A stretch of DNA of 64,000 nt from Chitinophaga pinensis (GCA_945861965.1 CAMAWM010000009.1:1-64000); one strand, 5' to 3'. Counted from the first letter of the stretch, positions 36,576-45,955 are shown. A program made the numbers and translations. The notes: generated by a model not told the origin, from the letters alone.

Positions 36576-37934
36576 ATGCAAAAAATATATTTATTTCTAA
36601 TAATTCTACTTTCATTCGTTTCGTGCAATTCATCAAAACAATTTGCAAAAGAAGCCGATAGTTTTGCTTCTGGAGGAAATTTTGATGTTGCGGCCAACTA
36701 TTATTACAACGCGTTGTTGTTAGACCAAACGAACGTTTCGGCCAAAATAGGATTGCAAAAAACTGCGCAAAAAGTACTGGAGTCTAAATTTACTATTTTT
36801 TCGAAACTTGTACTTGATAACAAAATTGAAGATGCATTGATTCAATATAAATACAATAAAAAATATTATGAAAAAACGAAAGAAGTAGGAGTGATGCTTG
36901 AGTGGCCAGAAATGTACAATGAAATATTTGCTGATATAAAAAGCGAGTATATTAACACTGCTTACGACAATGCACTTGAACTAATGAAACAGAATAAATA
37001 CGATAAAGCTGAAACATTATTTGAAAACATTTCGGATTTGGATTCAACATTTAAAAACATTTCCGTTTTGCGATTGAATACCGTTTTAGAGCCAATGTAT
37101 AATCAAGGAATTTTGCAAATGAGTGCTGATGATTATAAAAAAGCATATTACAGTTTTGCTAAAGTTTTGAGTTACGATGAAAACTATAAAAATTGCAAAC
37201 AATTATTTGAAGAAGCGAAACGAAAAGCGAATGTCGCGTTAGCCATACTGCCAATAAATGCAAAGCATTATCAAGATTTGGAAGACGAAAAATTGTACCA
37301 ACAAATTAGTAAAGAAATCAAATTAAGCTCCAATCCTTTTTTAAAAATAATAGACAAAATGGATTTCGAAACTCAATTAAAAAGCAAACAAATTTACGCC
37401 AACAATTTCATTTCGAGCGACTCTTTAATTGTTGTAGGAGAAAAATTAGGAATCAATTATTTTTTGTTAATCGATGTGAGAGAAGTAAATTATATTGAGC
37501 AAGCTTTGACATTCGATACCGTAATTGCATATGAATCATTTAGCGATAAAGTTATAGATCCTGCAACAGGAAATAATCAATTTGTAACTCGATTTAAAAA
37601 AACATTTTATCTCAATTCAAATCAGAGTAGAATTGTAAATGCAAAAATTCAATACTCGTTGAAGTCAGTAAAATTAAATCAAGTTTTACTACGCGATGAA
37701 GTTTTTTTCGAGAAAAAAGACAATCAATCTTTCTCGCGATTTGATGGCAATTATTTAAATCTTTATCCAGCATTACCTGCAGGTAATTTTTTACCGACTC
37801 TTGATATTGCTTGGAGAGATAAATTTGCAGAATTCAAAAGAGATTTATTACCAGCATCAAAACTAAGAGCTGATTGTTTTGAAAAAATAGCGCAGAAAAT
37901 TTCTGAAGATGTAAATTTGTATATTGACAAATAA
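36576..37934 (+). CDS. TPR-containing lipoprotein
   Basis: A 452-aa lipoprotein with lipobox SFVSC (C17). Residues ~20-220 are helical repeats of TPR type (FAKEADSFASGGNFDVAANYYYNALLLDQT, ALELMKQNKYDKAETLFENI, MSADDYKKAYYSFAKVLSYD). The second half is a beta-rich domain (~230-452), including FLLIDVREVNYIEQALTFDT and LNLYPALPAGNF, that I cannot assign. The protein may sense or assemble envelope components; that is only inference. It is translationally close to the preceding dehydrogenase gene (6 bp) and precedes ccmB by 44 bp. Confidence 0.75.
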   Translation: MQKIYLFLIILLSFVSCNSSKQFAKEADSFASGGNFDVAANYYYNALLLDQTNVSAKIGLQKTAQKVLESKFTIFSKLVLDNKIEDALIQYKYNKKYYEKTKEVGVMLEWPEMYNEIFADIKSEYINTAYDNALELMKQNKYDKAETLFENISDLDSTFKNISVLRLNTVLEPMYNQGILQMSADDYKKAYYSFAKVLSYDENYKNCKQLFEEAKRKANVALAILPINAKHYQDLEDEKLYQQISKEIKLSSNPFLKIIDKMDFETQLKSKQIYANNFISSDSLIVVGEKLGINYFLLIDVREVNYIEQALTFDTVIAYESFSDKVIDPATGNNQFVTRFKKTFYLNSNQSRIVNAKIQYSLKSVKLNQVLLRDEVFFEKKDNQSFSRFDGNYLNLYPALPAGNFLPTLDIAWRDKFAEFKRDLLPASKLRADCFEKIAQKISEDVNLYIDK

Positions 37935-37978
37935 TAGATGATTGTTGAAATATATTTTTAATTAAATAGGATAGATAA

Positions 37979-38629
37979 TTGAAAACAATTGCACAACTTA
38001 TAAAAAAGGATTTGCTGATTGAGTGGCGCCAACGCTACGCAATAAGCGGAATACTAATCCATATTTTTTCGGCAACATTTATAGTTTATTTGTCGGTTAG
38101 AATTGTAAACGCACCAACATGGAATGCGCTTTACTGGGTCATTATGCTTTTCACTTCAGTTAGTGCCGTTGCAAAAAGTTTTATTGCAGAAGGAAGAGGA
38201 AAAAATCTTTACTATCATAGCATTGCCACGCCTCAAGAAATTATAATTTCAAAGATTATTTACAATTCGATGCTTTCTGTTTTTTTAGGAGCGACATCTA
38301 TTTTGGTTTATATTTTATTTATGAATAATCCAGTTCAAAATACAGCTTCATATTTATTAATTGTACTTCTTGGATGTATAGGATTTTCTTCGACTTTTAC
38401 AATGCTTTCGGCTATTGCGTCTAAATCAGGAAGCAGCAATTTGCTTATGCCGGTATTGAGTTTTCCGATTATTATTCCGCTGTTGCTTGTGCTAATTAAA
38501 GCAAGCAAAAAATCAATGGACGGATTGGAAATGAGTTTAATTTGGCCCGATTTGGGAATTCTACTTTTATTAAATCTAATGGTTGTAGTTATGGCTTACG
38601 TACTTTTTCCGTTTTTGTGGAAAGAGTAA
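37979..38629 (+). CDS. ccmB: Heme exporter protein CcmB
   Basis: Membrane subunit of the CcmABC(D) system that supplies heme for cytochrome c maturation. The 216-aa protein has about six membrane spans and the family start QLIKKDLLIEWRQRYAISGILI, then VIMLFTSVSAVAKSFIAEGRGKNLYYHSIATPQEIIISKIIY, then LLMPVLSFPIIIPLLLVLIKA. The start is TTG (37979); no alternative ATG keeps the family N-terminus. No ccmA or ccmC is adjacent within the window; the next gene is on the other strand 4 bases away. Confidence 0.88.
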   Translation: MKTIAQLIKKDLLIEWRQRYAISGILIHIFSATFIVYLSVRIVNAPTWNALYWVIMLFTSVSAVAKSFIAEGRGKNLYYHSIATPQEIIISKIIYNSMLSVFLGATSILVYILFMNNPVQNTASYLLIVLLGCIGFSSTFTMLSAIASKSGSSNLLMPVLSFPIIIPLLLVLIKASKKSMDGLEMSLIWPDLGILLLLNLMVVVMAYVLFPFLWKE

Positions 38630-38633
38630 AATA

Positions 38634-39059
38634 TTATCTCCAGATCGACAATATTACAGACGACAGCGTAATTCCAACAATGTGATAGCCGCAATCGATA
38701 ATATACAACATGCTTGGCTTGTTTAGATAAACATAGCTCATAGAAATGGTAGCAGCGCTAAAACAAATGCTGCATAACAATCCAAGTTTTAATCCTGACA
38801 TTATATCGTGAGCAGAAAACACATAAACCATTACAGCCAATCCGAATGAAATAATAAGATTAAGAATTAGGCTTTTTGCCATAATTGCGCCCATTCCTTT
38901 TTTTGCATCGGGATTGTCTTCCATTTTGATTCCTTGAATTCCTGCCCATGTTGCACCGAAACACATTTTCGAATACCACAATGCGCCTAAAAAGAAATAA
39001 GCAAAAGCTGAAACTACCAAAGCCAAGTAGTTAATAGTTGTTAAGATTTCGTTTAGCAT
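38634..39059 (-). CDS. DUF1761 family membrane protein
   Basis: A 141-aa protein with four hydrophobic segments. The start NYLALVVSAFAYFFLGALWYSKMCFGATWAGIQG is typical of DUF1761, a family of small bacterial membrane proteins of unknown function; the following segment MAKSLILNLIISFGLAVMVYVFSAHD and the ending ISMSYVYLNKPSMLYIIDCGYHIVGITLSSVI also fit. It is a single gene, convergent with ccmB (4 bp between stops), and followed on the same strand by lipA across a 72-bp gap in its 3' direction's opposite side, so no operon is evident. Confidence 0.8.
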   Translation of the reverse strand: MLNEILTTINYLALVVSAFAYFFLGALWYSKMCFGATWAGIQGIKMEDNPDAKKGMGAIMAKSLILNLIISFGLAVMVYVFSAHDIMSGLKLGLLCSICFSAATISMSYVYLNKPSMLYIIDCGYHIVGITLSSVILSIWR

Positions 39060-39131
39060 ATGAATTTTATTAAAGTTTAATGTGCAAGTAAAAGTATTTA
39101 TTTTTAGAAAAAAATATTTTTTGAGTAAAAA

Positions 39132-40001
39132 TTACCCAATATGCCTTTCAGCATGATACGATGAACGGACTAAAGCGCCACTTTCAACGTATTTAAATCC
39201 TTTTTCCAAACCTACTTGTTTGTAATATTCAAATTTTTCAGGGTGAATAAATTCTTCAACTGCTAAATGCATTTTTGTTGGTTGAAGATATTGACCTAAT
39301 GTCAGTACATCGCAACCGTTTGAATTTAACTCGTCCATTGCTTCAAGTATTTCATTTTCGGTTTCGCCCAATCCAAGCATTATTCCGCTTTTGGTTCTCA
39401 ATCCTCTTTCTTTTGTTCGCTTTATTTGCTCAAGACTGCGTTCGTATTTAGCTTGTGGCCTTACTTTTCGATAAAGTCTTGGTACAGTTTCCATGTTGTG
39501 GCTTACAACTTCTGGTTTTTCATCTATAACCTGATAAAGTAAATCCCATTTACCCATAAAATCCGGAATCAATGTTTCCATAGTTAAGGATGGATTCAAC
39601 TTTTTAACCAAGCGAATTGTATCAGCCCAAACATCAGCACCTTTATCTGGAAGTTCGTCACGATTTACAGACGTAATAACCGCGTGCTTTATATTCATTA
39701 ATTTAATTGCTTCCGCAACTCTCATCGGTTCGTCCAAGTCGTACGTATTGGCTCTTCCAGTTGCAACTGCGCAAAACGAACAACTTCTAGTGCAGATATT
39801 TCCAAGTATCATAAAAGTTGCAGTTCCTTCGCCCCAGCATTCGCCCATGTTTGGACAATTTCCGCTTTCGCAAATTGTATGTAGTTTATTTGAATCTACA
39901 AGCTGTCTAACTTTTCGGTAATTTTCTCCAGTAGGTAATTTTACTTTAAGCCAACTGGGCTTTCTAATTCTTTCTTCGTTTAGAATTGGCAAATCAATCA
40001 T
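39132..40001 (-). CDS. lipA: Lipoyl synthase LipA
   Basis: Radical-SAM enzyme that inserts two sulfur atoms into octanoyl groups on E2 and H proteins. The 289-aa protein has the auxiliary cluster cysteines C44, C49 and C55 ([12 protein letters not shown]) and the radical-SAM cluster cysteines C70, C74 and C77 (CTRSCSFC), [15 protein letters not shown] and the C-terminal RSSYHAERH whose serine ligates the auxiliary cluster. The ATG at 40001 gives the usual start; the longer frame from 40034 is not supported. The exported-protein gene ends 16 bases upstream, so the two may be cotranscribed. LipB is not in the window. Confidence 0.96.
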   Translation of the reverse strand: MIDLPILNEERIRKPSWLKVKLPTGENYRKVRQLVDSNKLHTICESGNCPNMGECWGEGTATFMILGNICTRSCSFCAVATGRANTYDLDEPMRVAEAIKLMNIKHAVITSVNRDELPDKGADVWADTIRLVKKLNPSLTMETLIPDFMGKWDLLYQVIDEKPEVVSHNMETVPRLYRKVRPQAKYERSLEQIKRTKERGLRTKSGIMLGLGETENEILEAMDELNSNGCDVLTLGQYLQPTKMHLAVEEFIHPEKFEYYKQVGLEKGFKYVESGALVRSSYHAERHIG

Positions 40002-40017
40002 GTATTTATAATAAATT

Positions 40018-40776
40018 TTATCTCTTCCAGCCAAACATAAATGCTAAGTATACGCTGATAAAATATTGCTCTTGAGAAACATAAGCAAGCATTGGAATTC
40101 CTTTTGCAAAAGCATCTGCAGTTAAACCTACTTCAAACGAGTAATAGCTGTCTGTATATTCTCCCATTTCGATACTTAAAGCAGCTCGGCCATACAATCC
40201 CATTACAGGATCAATTTCTTTAAAACCATTACTAAAAGATGCATTTCCATAAATGTTATAAATATCGGTATGAATTGCTGGGTCGTATTTTTCTGTGGTC
40301 AAATATCCACCACGACCATCGGTTCCGTGATAAATATCTAAATACACAGGTTTAAGAAGCGCTAAATTAATACCTGCTGCATAAATAAAATTCAATCCAA
40401 TTGCATTGCGGTAGGAGCGCTCAGTTATTTCAACTTTTCTTCCAAAACCATTTCTGAAAAAGAAAACTTGATTCAGCTTTCCGTATTTAAATGTATTTGG
40501 GTTTTCATTAAAATTACTGTAGCGACTTACTTCTTTTGGATGATTAACCCAAGTGAGTTCGGATTCGAATGTTTTTTTAATACTTCCAGTTTTATGCCAA
40601 GCGTACCTGAATTGAATTGCTGCCAACCATGCTGTAGAACTACTATTTACATTTGCACCAAAATTGAAATCTTTATACGTGATAATTTGAGCATCAGCAA
40701 TAGGTGTATTTTGCGCAATACTAAATGTTGCACTAAACAAAGCAATAAAACCCAATTTGAATTTATTTTTAATCAA
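40018..40776 (-). CDS. Exported protein, probable outer-membrane beta-barrel
   Basis: A 252-aa protein with a signal peptide ending FSIAQ (~22). The mature part alternates hydrophobic and polar residues, ends with F-rich aromatic strands ([14 protein letters not shown]) and has [23 protein letters not shown] and [29 protein letters not shown], a barrel-like pattern. I recognise no family. The start is TTG at 40776; no in-frame ATG precedes the signal peptide. It lies just upstream of lipA (16 bp) and is divergent from the OsmC gene (38 bp). Confidence 0.65.
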   Translation of the reverse strand: MIKNKFKLGFIALFSATFSIAQNTPIADAQIITYKDFNFGANVNSSSTAWLAAIQFRYAWHKTGSIKKTFESELTWVNHPKEVSRYSNFNENPNTFKYGKLNQVFFFRNGFGRKVEITERSYRNAIGLNFIYAAGINLALLKPVYLDIYHGTDGRGGYLTTEKYDPAIHTDIYNIYGNASFSNGFKEIDPVMGLYGRAALSIEMGEYTDSYYSFEVGLTADAFAKGIPMLAYVSQEQYFISVYLAFMFGWKR

Positions 40777-40787
40777 GTTGAAAAGAT

Positions 40788-40795
40788 TAATTTTG
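40788..40795 (+). promoter_or_regulatory. -7 promoter element of the OsmC gene
   Basis: TAATTTTG matches TAnnTTTG exactly, 19 bases before the ATG at 40815, inside the 38-bp divergent gap. No -33 element at normal spacing. Confidence 0.4.
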
Positions 40796-40814
40796 TGTCA
40801 AAAATAATTAAAAA

Positions 40815-41222
40815 ATGGATACTGCAGAAGTAATTTATTTGGGCAATTTCAGAACCGAGTCTACTCATTTGCAATCGGGGAATAAAACAATTAGCGATGC
40901 GCCAACAGATAATTTCGGGAAAGGCGAATTCTTTTCTCCAACTGATTTATTGGCAACTTCTCTTGCGCAATGTTTGATAACAACAATTGGAGTTCAAACA
41001 AGATTAGAGGGCATTAATATTGACGGAGCCAAACTTAGCGTGAAGAAACATATGTCTGCAAATCCAAGAAGAGTGTCGCAAATCGATATTCATATACTTG
41101 TCCCGGCTGGAAATTTAACTACAGAACAAAAAATAAAAATCGAAACGATAGCTAAGAACTGCCCCGTTGGGAAAAGCTTGCATCCCGATTTGATTCAGAA
41201 TATCAACTTTGAATACAAATAA
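40815..41222 (+). CDS. OsmC/Ohr family peroxide-handling protein
   Basis: A 135-aa protein of the OsmC superfamily, which reduces organic hydroperoxides with two cysteines. Both are visible: C53 in LLATSLAQCLITTIGVQ and C116 in AKNCPVGKSLHPD, separated by a typical beta-rich span. It fits the OsmC-like YhfA branch rather than Ohr. It is monocistronic with its own promoter motif; the small lipoprotein gene on the other strand ends 20 bases downstream. Confidence 0.9.
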   Translation: MDTAEVIYLGNFRTESTHLQSGNKTISDAPTDNFGKGEFFSPTDLLATSLAQCLITTIGVQTRLEGINIDGAKLSVKKHMSANPRRVSQIDIHILVPAGNLTTEQKIKIETIAKNCPVGKSLHPDLIQNINFEYK

Positions 41223-41242
41223 TATTTATTTGATTGGAAAAA

Positions 41243-41326
41243 TTAAAAATTCGGGCACGCGCCTTTGCAAGATGCTATGAATAATATAGCAAAAAACAGC
41301 AAGGCTAATAATGTATTTTTTTTCAT
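41243..41326 (-). CDS. 27-residue lipoprotein (small ORF)
   Basis: On the minus strand an ATG at 41326 opens 27 codons: MKKNTLLALLFFAILFIASC then KGACPNF and a stop. It is a textbook lipoprotein signal (two lysines, 14-residue hydrophobic core, lipobox IASC with C20) with only seven residues after the lipidation cysteine, including a second cysteine. It is too short for ordinary gene callers. A TACTTTTG box lies 41 bases upstream. Such peptides with a near-absent mature part are known in Bacteroidota and in the entericidin group, but I cannot name a family. Mature function unknown. Confidence 0.65.
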   Translation of the reverse strand: MKKNTLLALLFFAILFIASCKGACPNF

Positions 41327-41364
41327 TTAGTATTTTTAATATTAAAACTATAACGCTTATCTAA

Positions 41365-42585
41365 GTGCAAAAGTATAAAGTAACAGATGAGCTTTTAGAA
41401 TTTGATTTGGAAAATTTTCTGTCGAAATATTCCGAATCCGATTCCGATAAACTTATTCTAAAATTAAAATCTTCATGGAATGAAAATTTCGATCTTAGTT
41501 TTTTAATTCATCAACTTAAACTTTATAAAAAATGCAAGGACAAAATTCCTTCTTTTGCCAATACTTTTTGTTGGCTGACACCTAAAAGTTATGAACAAGC
41601 ATCAAGCGAGTTGTCTGCTTTATACAAATCATCCATTTTTAAAGGCGATAAATTATTTAGCGTTTGTGGCGGTTTAGGGGTTGATGATTGGGCTTTTAGC
41701 AAAACATTTTCTCAAGTAATATCCTTAGACTTAGATGAGGAGTTGAATAAATTAGTAAGGCATAATTTTAGAAAGCTGAAGATTGAAAATTTTAAAAGGA
41801 TTACAACTAAAGCTGAAGATTTTATAAAGGAAGTCAACAATAGCACTTACGATTTAATTTATATTGATGCTGATAGAAGGTCCGATTCGAAGAAAAAAAG
41901 TTTTCTTTTCGAAAATAGTTCGCCAAATCCGCTTGAAATAATTTCTGCTTTGTTTGAACAAACTGAAACTATATTAATTAAACTTTCGCCATTAATTGAT
42001 TTGAATTATTGCGAAAAAATAATTCCTCAAATTTCGAAAATATTCGTTATTTCTGTTGAGAATGAAGTGAAAGAAGTTTTATTAGTTTTATCTAAAACAA
42101 ATACTAAGCAAATTGAATGCGAAATTCAGGCTGTAAATATTGACCCTAAAGGAATTTCTTCAGTTTTTACAGCTTTTGACAAAAAAAAGAATTGTACCTA
42201 TATTGATAATGGAATCTATTTTATTGAACCTTATCTATCTATCATAAAAGCTGGATTGGTTGCACAGTTTTCCGAATCAATTAACGCAAAAATGATTTCA
42301 AAAAATTCCAACTTTTTACTTTCAGATAGTTTAGTAGAAAATTCAATGGGGAGATTTTTTAAAATTGTTTCCATATTAGATTTCAAGAAAAGCGAATTGA
42401 AAAAATATCTGGCTTCGAATTGTATTTCAAAAGCTAATATCAGCAAAAGAAATTTCCCCTTGAAAGTTGACGAATTGCGAAAAGTATTAAAACTAAAAGA
42501 CGGGGGAGAAGATTATATTTTTTTTACTCAAAACTCTGAGAACAAAAAGCTAGTTTATCATTGTCGAAAAATAAAAAGCGAATAG
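41365..42585 (+). CDS. Class I SAM-dependent methyltransferase, THUMP-like domain type
   Basis: A 406-aa protein: an N-terminal helical domain (~1-90), then a Rossmann methyltransferase core with LFSVCGGLGVDDWAFSKTF (motif I region), VISLDLDEELNKLVRHNF and LIYIDADRRSDSKKKSFL, and a C-terminal domain with ISKRNFPLKVDELRKVLKLKDGGEDYIFF. This arrangement occurs in the Bacteroidota 'THUMP-like domain' methyltransferases, probably acting on RNA; substrate unknown. The start is GTG (41365), since the next residues KYKVTDELLEF match and no ATG is near. It ends 4 bases from the convergent adenosyltransferase gene. Confidence 0.75.
   Translation: MQKYKVTDELLEFDLENFLSKYSESDSDKLILKLKSSWNENFDLSFLIHQLKLYKKCKDKIPSFANTFCWLTPKSYEQASSELSALYKSSIFKGDKLFSVCGGLGVDDWAFSKTFSQVISLDLDEELNKLVRHNFRKLKIENFKRITTKAEDFIKEVNNSTYDLIYIDADRRSDSKKKSFLFENSSPNPLEIISALFEQTETILIKLSPLIDLNYCEKIIPQISKIFVISVENEVKEVLLVLSKTNTKQIECEIQAVNIDPKGISSVFTAFDKKKNCTYIDNGIYFIEPYLSIIKAGLVAQFSESINAKMISKNSNFLLSDSLVENSMGRFFKIVSILDFKKSELKKYLASNCISKANISKRNFPLKVDELRKVLKLKDGGEDYIFFTQNSENKKLVYHCRKIKSE
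41368..41375 (-). promoter_or_regulatory. -7 promoter element for the 27-residue lipoprotein
   Basis: Minus strand TACTTTTG, an exact TAnnTTTG match, 41 bases upstream of the ATG at 41326. It overlaps the first codons of the divergent methyltransferase gene. Confidence 0.35.
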
Positions 42586-42589
42586 CTTT

Positions 42590-43147
42590 TTATTTTTTTC
42601 TTGGTCTCCATTCTGTTTCTTTTGCATTGGCATCTTTTACAATATTTCTTGACAAAACAAACAAATAATCGCTCAATCTATTTAAGTATTTAATTACAAT
42701 TGGAGAAACGGTGCTTTCGTCAGATAGTTGTACTGAAATCCTTTCTGCTCTACGGCAAACGCACCTTGCGACATGGCAAAAAGATGCCAATTGTGTTCCG
42801 CCAGGCAAGATGAAATTTTTTAATGCTGGGAGATTTTTTTCCATTCTATCAATTTCTTTTTCCAGTAATTTTATGTCCGATTCAATCAAATCCGGGATTT
42901 GCATTTTTGTATTTTTCGAGTCGTTTGCTAATTGGCTTCCAATGGTAAAAAGCCTGTCTTGAATTTCAGATAATATTTCTGACATTTTCAAGTTTTTTAA
43001 ATCGCATTTCAAAACTCCGATGTATGAATTTAACTCATCAATTGTACCGTAAGCCTCTATTCTTAAGTGGTATTTGGGGACACGCGTTCCGCCAATCAAC
43101 GAAGTTTTTCCTTTGTCGCCCGTTTTGGTATATATTTTAAATGTCAT
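42590..43147 (-). CDS. Cob(I)alamin adenosyltransferase, PduO type
   Basis: Transfers the adenosyl group from ATP to cobalamin, making the coenzyme form used by mutases and class II ribonucleotide reductase. The 185-aa protein starts IYTKTGDKGKTSLIGGTRVPK, has the YGTIDELNSYIGVL ATP-binding helix, LPALKNFILPGGTQLASFCHVARCVCRRAER (the hallmark of PduO-type enzymes, residues ~120-150) and LNRLSDYLFVLSR near the end. It is divergent from uvrB with 70 bp between starts. No other cobalamin genes are near. Confidence 0.93.
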   Translation of the reverse strand: MTFKIYTKTGDKGKTSLIGGTRVPKYHLRIEAYGTIDELNSYIGVLKCDLKNLKMSEILSEIQDRLFTIGSQLANDSKNTKMQIPDLIESDIKLLEKEIDRMEKNLPALKNFILPGGTQLASFCHVARCVCRRAERISVQLSDESTVSPIVIKYLNRLSDYLFVLSRNIVKDANAKETEWRPRKK

Positions 43148-43198
43148 CTTTTAAACAATTTAAGTGTGCAATTATAACAACAAATAGCTGTATTTTTC

Positions 43199-43207
43199 TA
43201 ATCTTTG
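43199..43207 (+). promoter_or_regulatory. Possible -7 promoter element of uvrB
   Basis: TAATCTTTG resembles TAnnTTTG with one extra spacer base and ends 10 bases before the uvrB ATG, the same distance as in three other genes here. Confidence 0.35.
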
Positions 43208-43217
43208 CGAACTGCAA

Positions 43218-45233
43218 ATGCAATTTCAACTTACTTCTGAATACCGACCAACTGGCGATCAACCCGCTGCAATTAAATCCTTAGTGGATGGATTGATCGA
43301 TGGCGAAAAAGCGCAGGTATTGCTTGGAGTAACAGGTAGCGGAAAAACTTTTACAATAGCAAATGTAGTTCAACAAGTGCAACGGCCTATTTTGGTTTTA
43401 TCACACAATAAAACGTTGGTTGCGCAATTGTATAGCGAATTCAAACAGTTTTTCCCTGAAAACATAGTCGAGTATTTTGTTTCATATTACGATTATTACC
43501 AACCAGAAGCGTTTATTCCATCCTCAGGAACTTATATCGAAAAAGATTCGAGCATAAACGAAGAGATTGAAAAAATGAGATTGGCAACTATTTCATCCCT
43601 TTTGTCTGGGAGAAGAGATATAATAGTTGTGGCATCTGTGAGTTGCATCTATGGTGCAGGAAATCCAAAGGATTATGAAAATAGCATTATTCGACTTCGT
43701 GTCGGTCAAAAAATTGCGAGAAATACATTGCTGTATTCATTGGTTGATTCGTTGTACTCAAGAACAACAGCAGAATTTAATCGAGGCAATTTTCGTGTAA
43801 AAGGCGATGTAGTTGATGTATTTCTGGCTTATGCAGATTTTGCTTTTAGGATTTCATTTTTTGCAGATGAGATTGAAAGTATTGATAAAATAAATCCAAT
43901 AAGCGGAAAAAAATATCAGAGCGAAAACGATGTTGCCATATTTCCGGCAAATATATATGTAACACCTCGCGAACAGCTAAATTCTGCAATGCACGAAATT
44001 CAAGACGATCTAATAAAACAACTAGATTATTTAAAAACAACTGGAAAATTTATTGAAGCAAAACGATTAGACGATCGTGTGAATTTTGATTTGGAAATGA
44101 TGCGCGAGTTGGGTTATTGCAGTGGAATTGAAAATTACAGCCGCTATATGGATAGGAGGCAAGCAGGGGAAAGGCCTTTTTGCTTGATTGATTATTTCCC
44201 CAAAGATTTTTTATTGATTGTTGACGAAAGCCATGTAAGCATTCCACAATTGCGAGGGATGTATGGTGGAGATAGAAGCAGAAAACAAAACTTGGTTGAG
44301 TATGGATTTCGATTACCAGCTGCAATGGATAATCGGCCATTGATGTTTAATGAATTTGAAAGCGTTGTAGGTCAAACTATTTATCTAAGCGCAACTCCTG
44401 CCGAATATGAAATAAGAGAAGCCGAAGGAGTTGTAGTTGAACAAATAATTAGGCCAACCGGATTGCTTGATCCAATAATTGAAATTCGCCCATGTTTAAA
44501 TCAAGTGGATGATTTATTAGATGAAATTGATGAAAGAATTAAAATGGGCGATCGCATTTTAATTACAACATTGACAAAAAGAATGGCGGAAGAGTTGAGT
44601 AAATACATGGCGAAATTAAATATTAAATGCCAATACATTCATAGCGAAGTAAAGACTTTAGACAGAGTTGAGATTTTGAGAAACTTGCGACTTGGAATTA
44701 TTGATGTATTAATTGGAGTCAACTTATTAAGAGAAGGATTGGATTTACCCGAAGTAAGTTTTGTAGCCATTATGGATGCCGACAAAGAAGGTTTTTTGCG
44801 TAGCGAAAGATCCTTAACTCAAACGATAGGAAGAGCTGCACGAAACGAACGCGGAAAAGTAATAATGTATGCCGACAGAGTTACTGATAGTATGCAAAAA
44901 ACCATTGACGAAACCAATAGAAGAAGAGAAAAACAAATAGCTTATAATTTATTGCACAACATTACTCCTACAACAATTAAACGAACGCGCGAAGAAATAT
45001 TGAAACAAACAAGCATAGCAGATTCCAAACAACATGGTGAGGTAAATGCGTATATCGAATCATCAGAAATCAAGATTGCAGCAGATCCAATTTTAGAATA
45101 TTTATCTAAAGATAAAATTAAAAAACTACTTGACGAAACTGAAAAAAGAATGAAACGAGCAGCTAAAGAAATGGATTTTATGGAAGCTGCAAGATTAAGA
45201 GACGAAATGTTTGAATTGCAGAAAATGTTGTAA
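43218..45233 (+). CDS. uvrB: Excinuclease ABC subunit UvrB
   Basis: DNA-damage-verifying helicase-like subunit of nucleotide excision repair. The 671-aa protein has Walker A LLGVTGSGKTFT (~36-46), the beta-hairpin YDYYQPEAFIPSSGTYIEKDSSINEEI (~92-118), DEAD-like VDESHV, the SATPAEYE and IRPTGLLDP segments, motifs V and VI (INLLREGLDLPEVSF, QTIGRAARN) and the C-terminal UVR motif (KEMDFMEAARLRDEMFEL) that binds UvrC. UvrA is encoded 30 kb away. Its stop is 4 bases from a convergent gene. Confidence 0.97.
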   Translation: MQFQLTSEYRPTGDQPAAIKSLVDGLIDGEKAQVLLGVTGSGKTFTIANVVQQVQRPILVLSHNKTLVAQLYSEFKQFFPENIVEYFVSYYDYYQPEAFIPSSGTYIEKDSSINEEIEKMRLATISSLLSGRRDIIVVASVSCIYGAGNPKDYENSIIRLRVGQKIARNTLLYSLVDSLYSRTTAEFNRGNFRVKGDVVDVFLAYADFAFRISFFADEIESIDKINPISGKKYQSENDVAIFPANIYVTPREQLNSAMHEIQDDLIKQLDYLKTTGKFIEAKRLDDRVNFDLEMMRELGYCSGIENYSRYMDRRQAGERPFCLIDYFPKDFLLIVDESHVSIPQLRGMYGGDRSRKQNLVEYGFRLPAAMDNRPLMFNEFESVVGQTIYLSATPAEYEIREAEGVVVEQIIRPTGLLDPIIEIRPCLNQVDDLLDEIDERIKMGDRILITTLTKRMAEELSKYMAKLNIKCQYIHSEVKTLDRVEILRNLRLGIIDVLIGVNLLREGLDLPEVSFVAIMDADKEGFLRSERSLTQTIGRAARNERGKVIMYADRVTDSMQKTIDETNRRREKQIAYNLLHNITPTTIKRTREEILKQTSIADSKQHGEVNAYIESSEIKIAADPILEYLSKDKIKKLLDETEKRMKRAAKEMDFMEAARLRDEMFELQKML

Positions 45234-45237
45234 AGTT

Positions 45238-45852
45238 TTATTTCCCAAAGTAAAATCCTACTCGAATATCGAAAGGGTCAGAATAAAAATTATACGCTGA
45301 ATTTTTATCGTACATTACATTGTATAGAAACATAATATAAGCATTACCTTGAGAGTATCCGCCACCCAAAAAAAGATTGTCTGACCAACTTCTAACGGAG
45401 CCAATATCGCCATTGTTTTTTTCGTAAAATCGGCTGTAACTAAGTCCTAGATATTCACCATAAATAAAAAGATTTTCTAACACATTGAAACGAGCAAAAA
45501 GTCCTGGCCCATATATGTTGTCCGAAACTATAATTGGCTTATTGTTATAATTAAAGTATGTGTTAGATACGTACATATACAATGGACTAATTCCAACTGC
45601 AAAATTTTCTGAAAGTTTGTATCCTATATTTGGTTGAAGTAATATACGTGAATAGCCATTGCTAATCGAACCTCCAAAATTCCCTCCGAAAAATAAATTG
45701 TCTTTCCAACTATCGTCTTTTCCGTAATCGCGCTCTTCAGATTTTTGTTCGTCTTGTTTTTGTTCATCCAATTCTTTTACTTTTCGTTGCGCTTGTGCAT
45801 TGAAACTAAAAAGTATAATTGGTATCATTGCAACTAATAAATTATTTTTCAT
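45238..45852 (-). CDS. Exported small outer-membrane beta-barrel-like protein
   Basis: A 204-aa protein with a signal peptide (MKNNLLVAMIPIILFSFNAQAQ). A short charged linker (~25-50, rich in K, E and D) is followed by beta strands with alternating aromatic residues: LFFGGNFGGSISNGYSRILLQPNIGYKLSENFAVGISPLYMYV, FARFNVLENLFIYGEYLGLSYSRFY, and the end DIRVGFYFGK. It looks like an 8-strand barrel. No family name. It is a single gene facing uvrB. Confidence 0.65.
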   Translation of the reverse strand: MKNNLLVAMIPIILFSFNAQAQRKVKELDEQKQDEQKSEERDYGKDDSWKDNLFFGGNFGGSISNGYSRILLQPNIGYKLSENFAVGISPLYMYVSNTYFNYNNKPIIVSDNIYGPGLFARFNVLENLFIYGEYLGLSYSRFYEKNNGDIGSVRSWSDNLFLGGGYSQGNAYIMFLYNVMYDKNSAYNFYSDPFDIRVGFYFGK

Positions 45853-45955
45853 TTCGATTAATTGATTAAAGTCTTCACAAATTTATAAAGTTTGAATTGG
45901 TTTATTCAAGTTTCAAGTATTTAATTTGACAAAAATAATAACGTCAATTTTTTCA

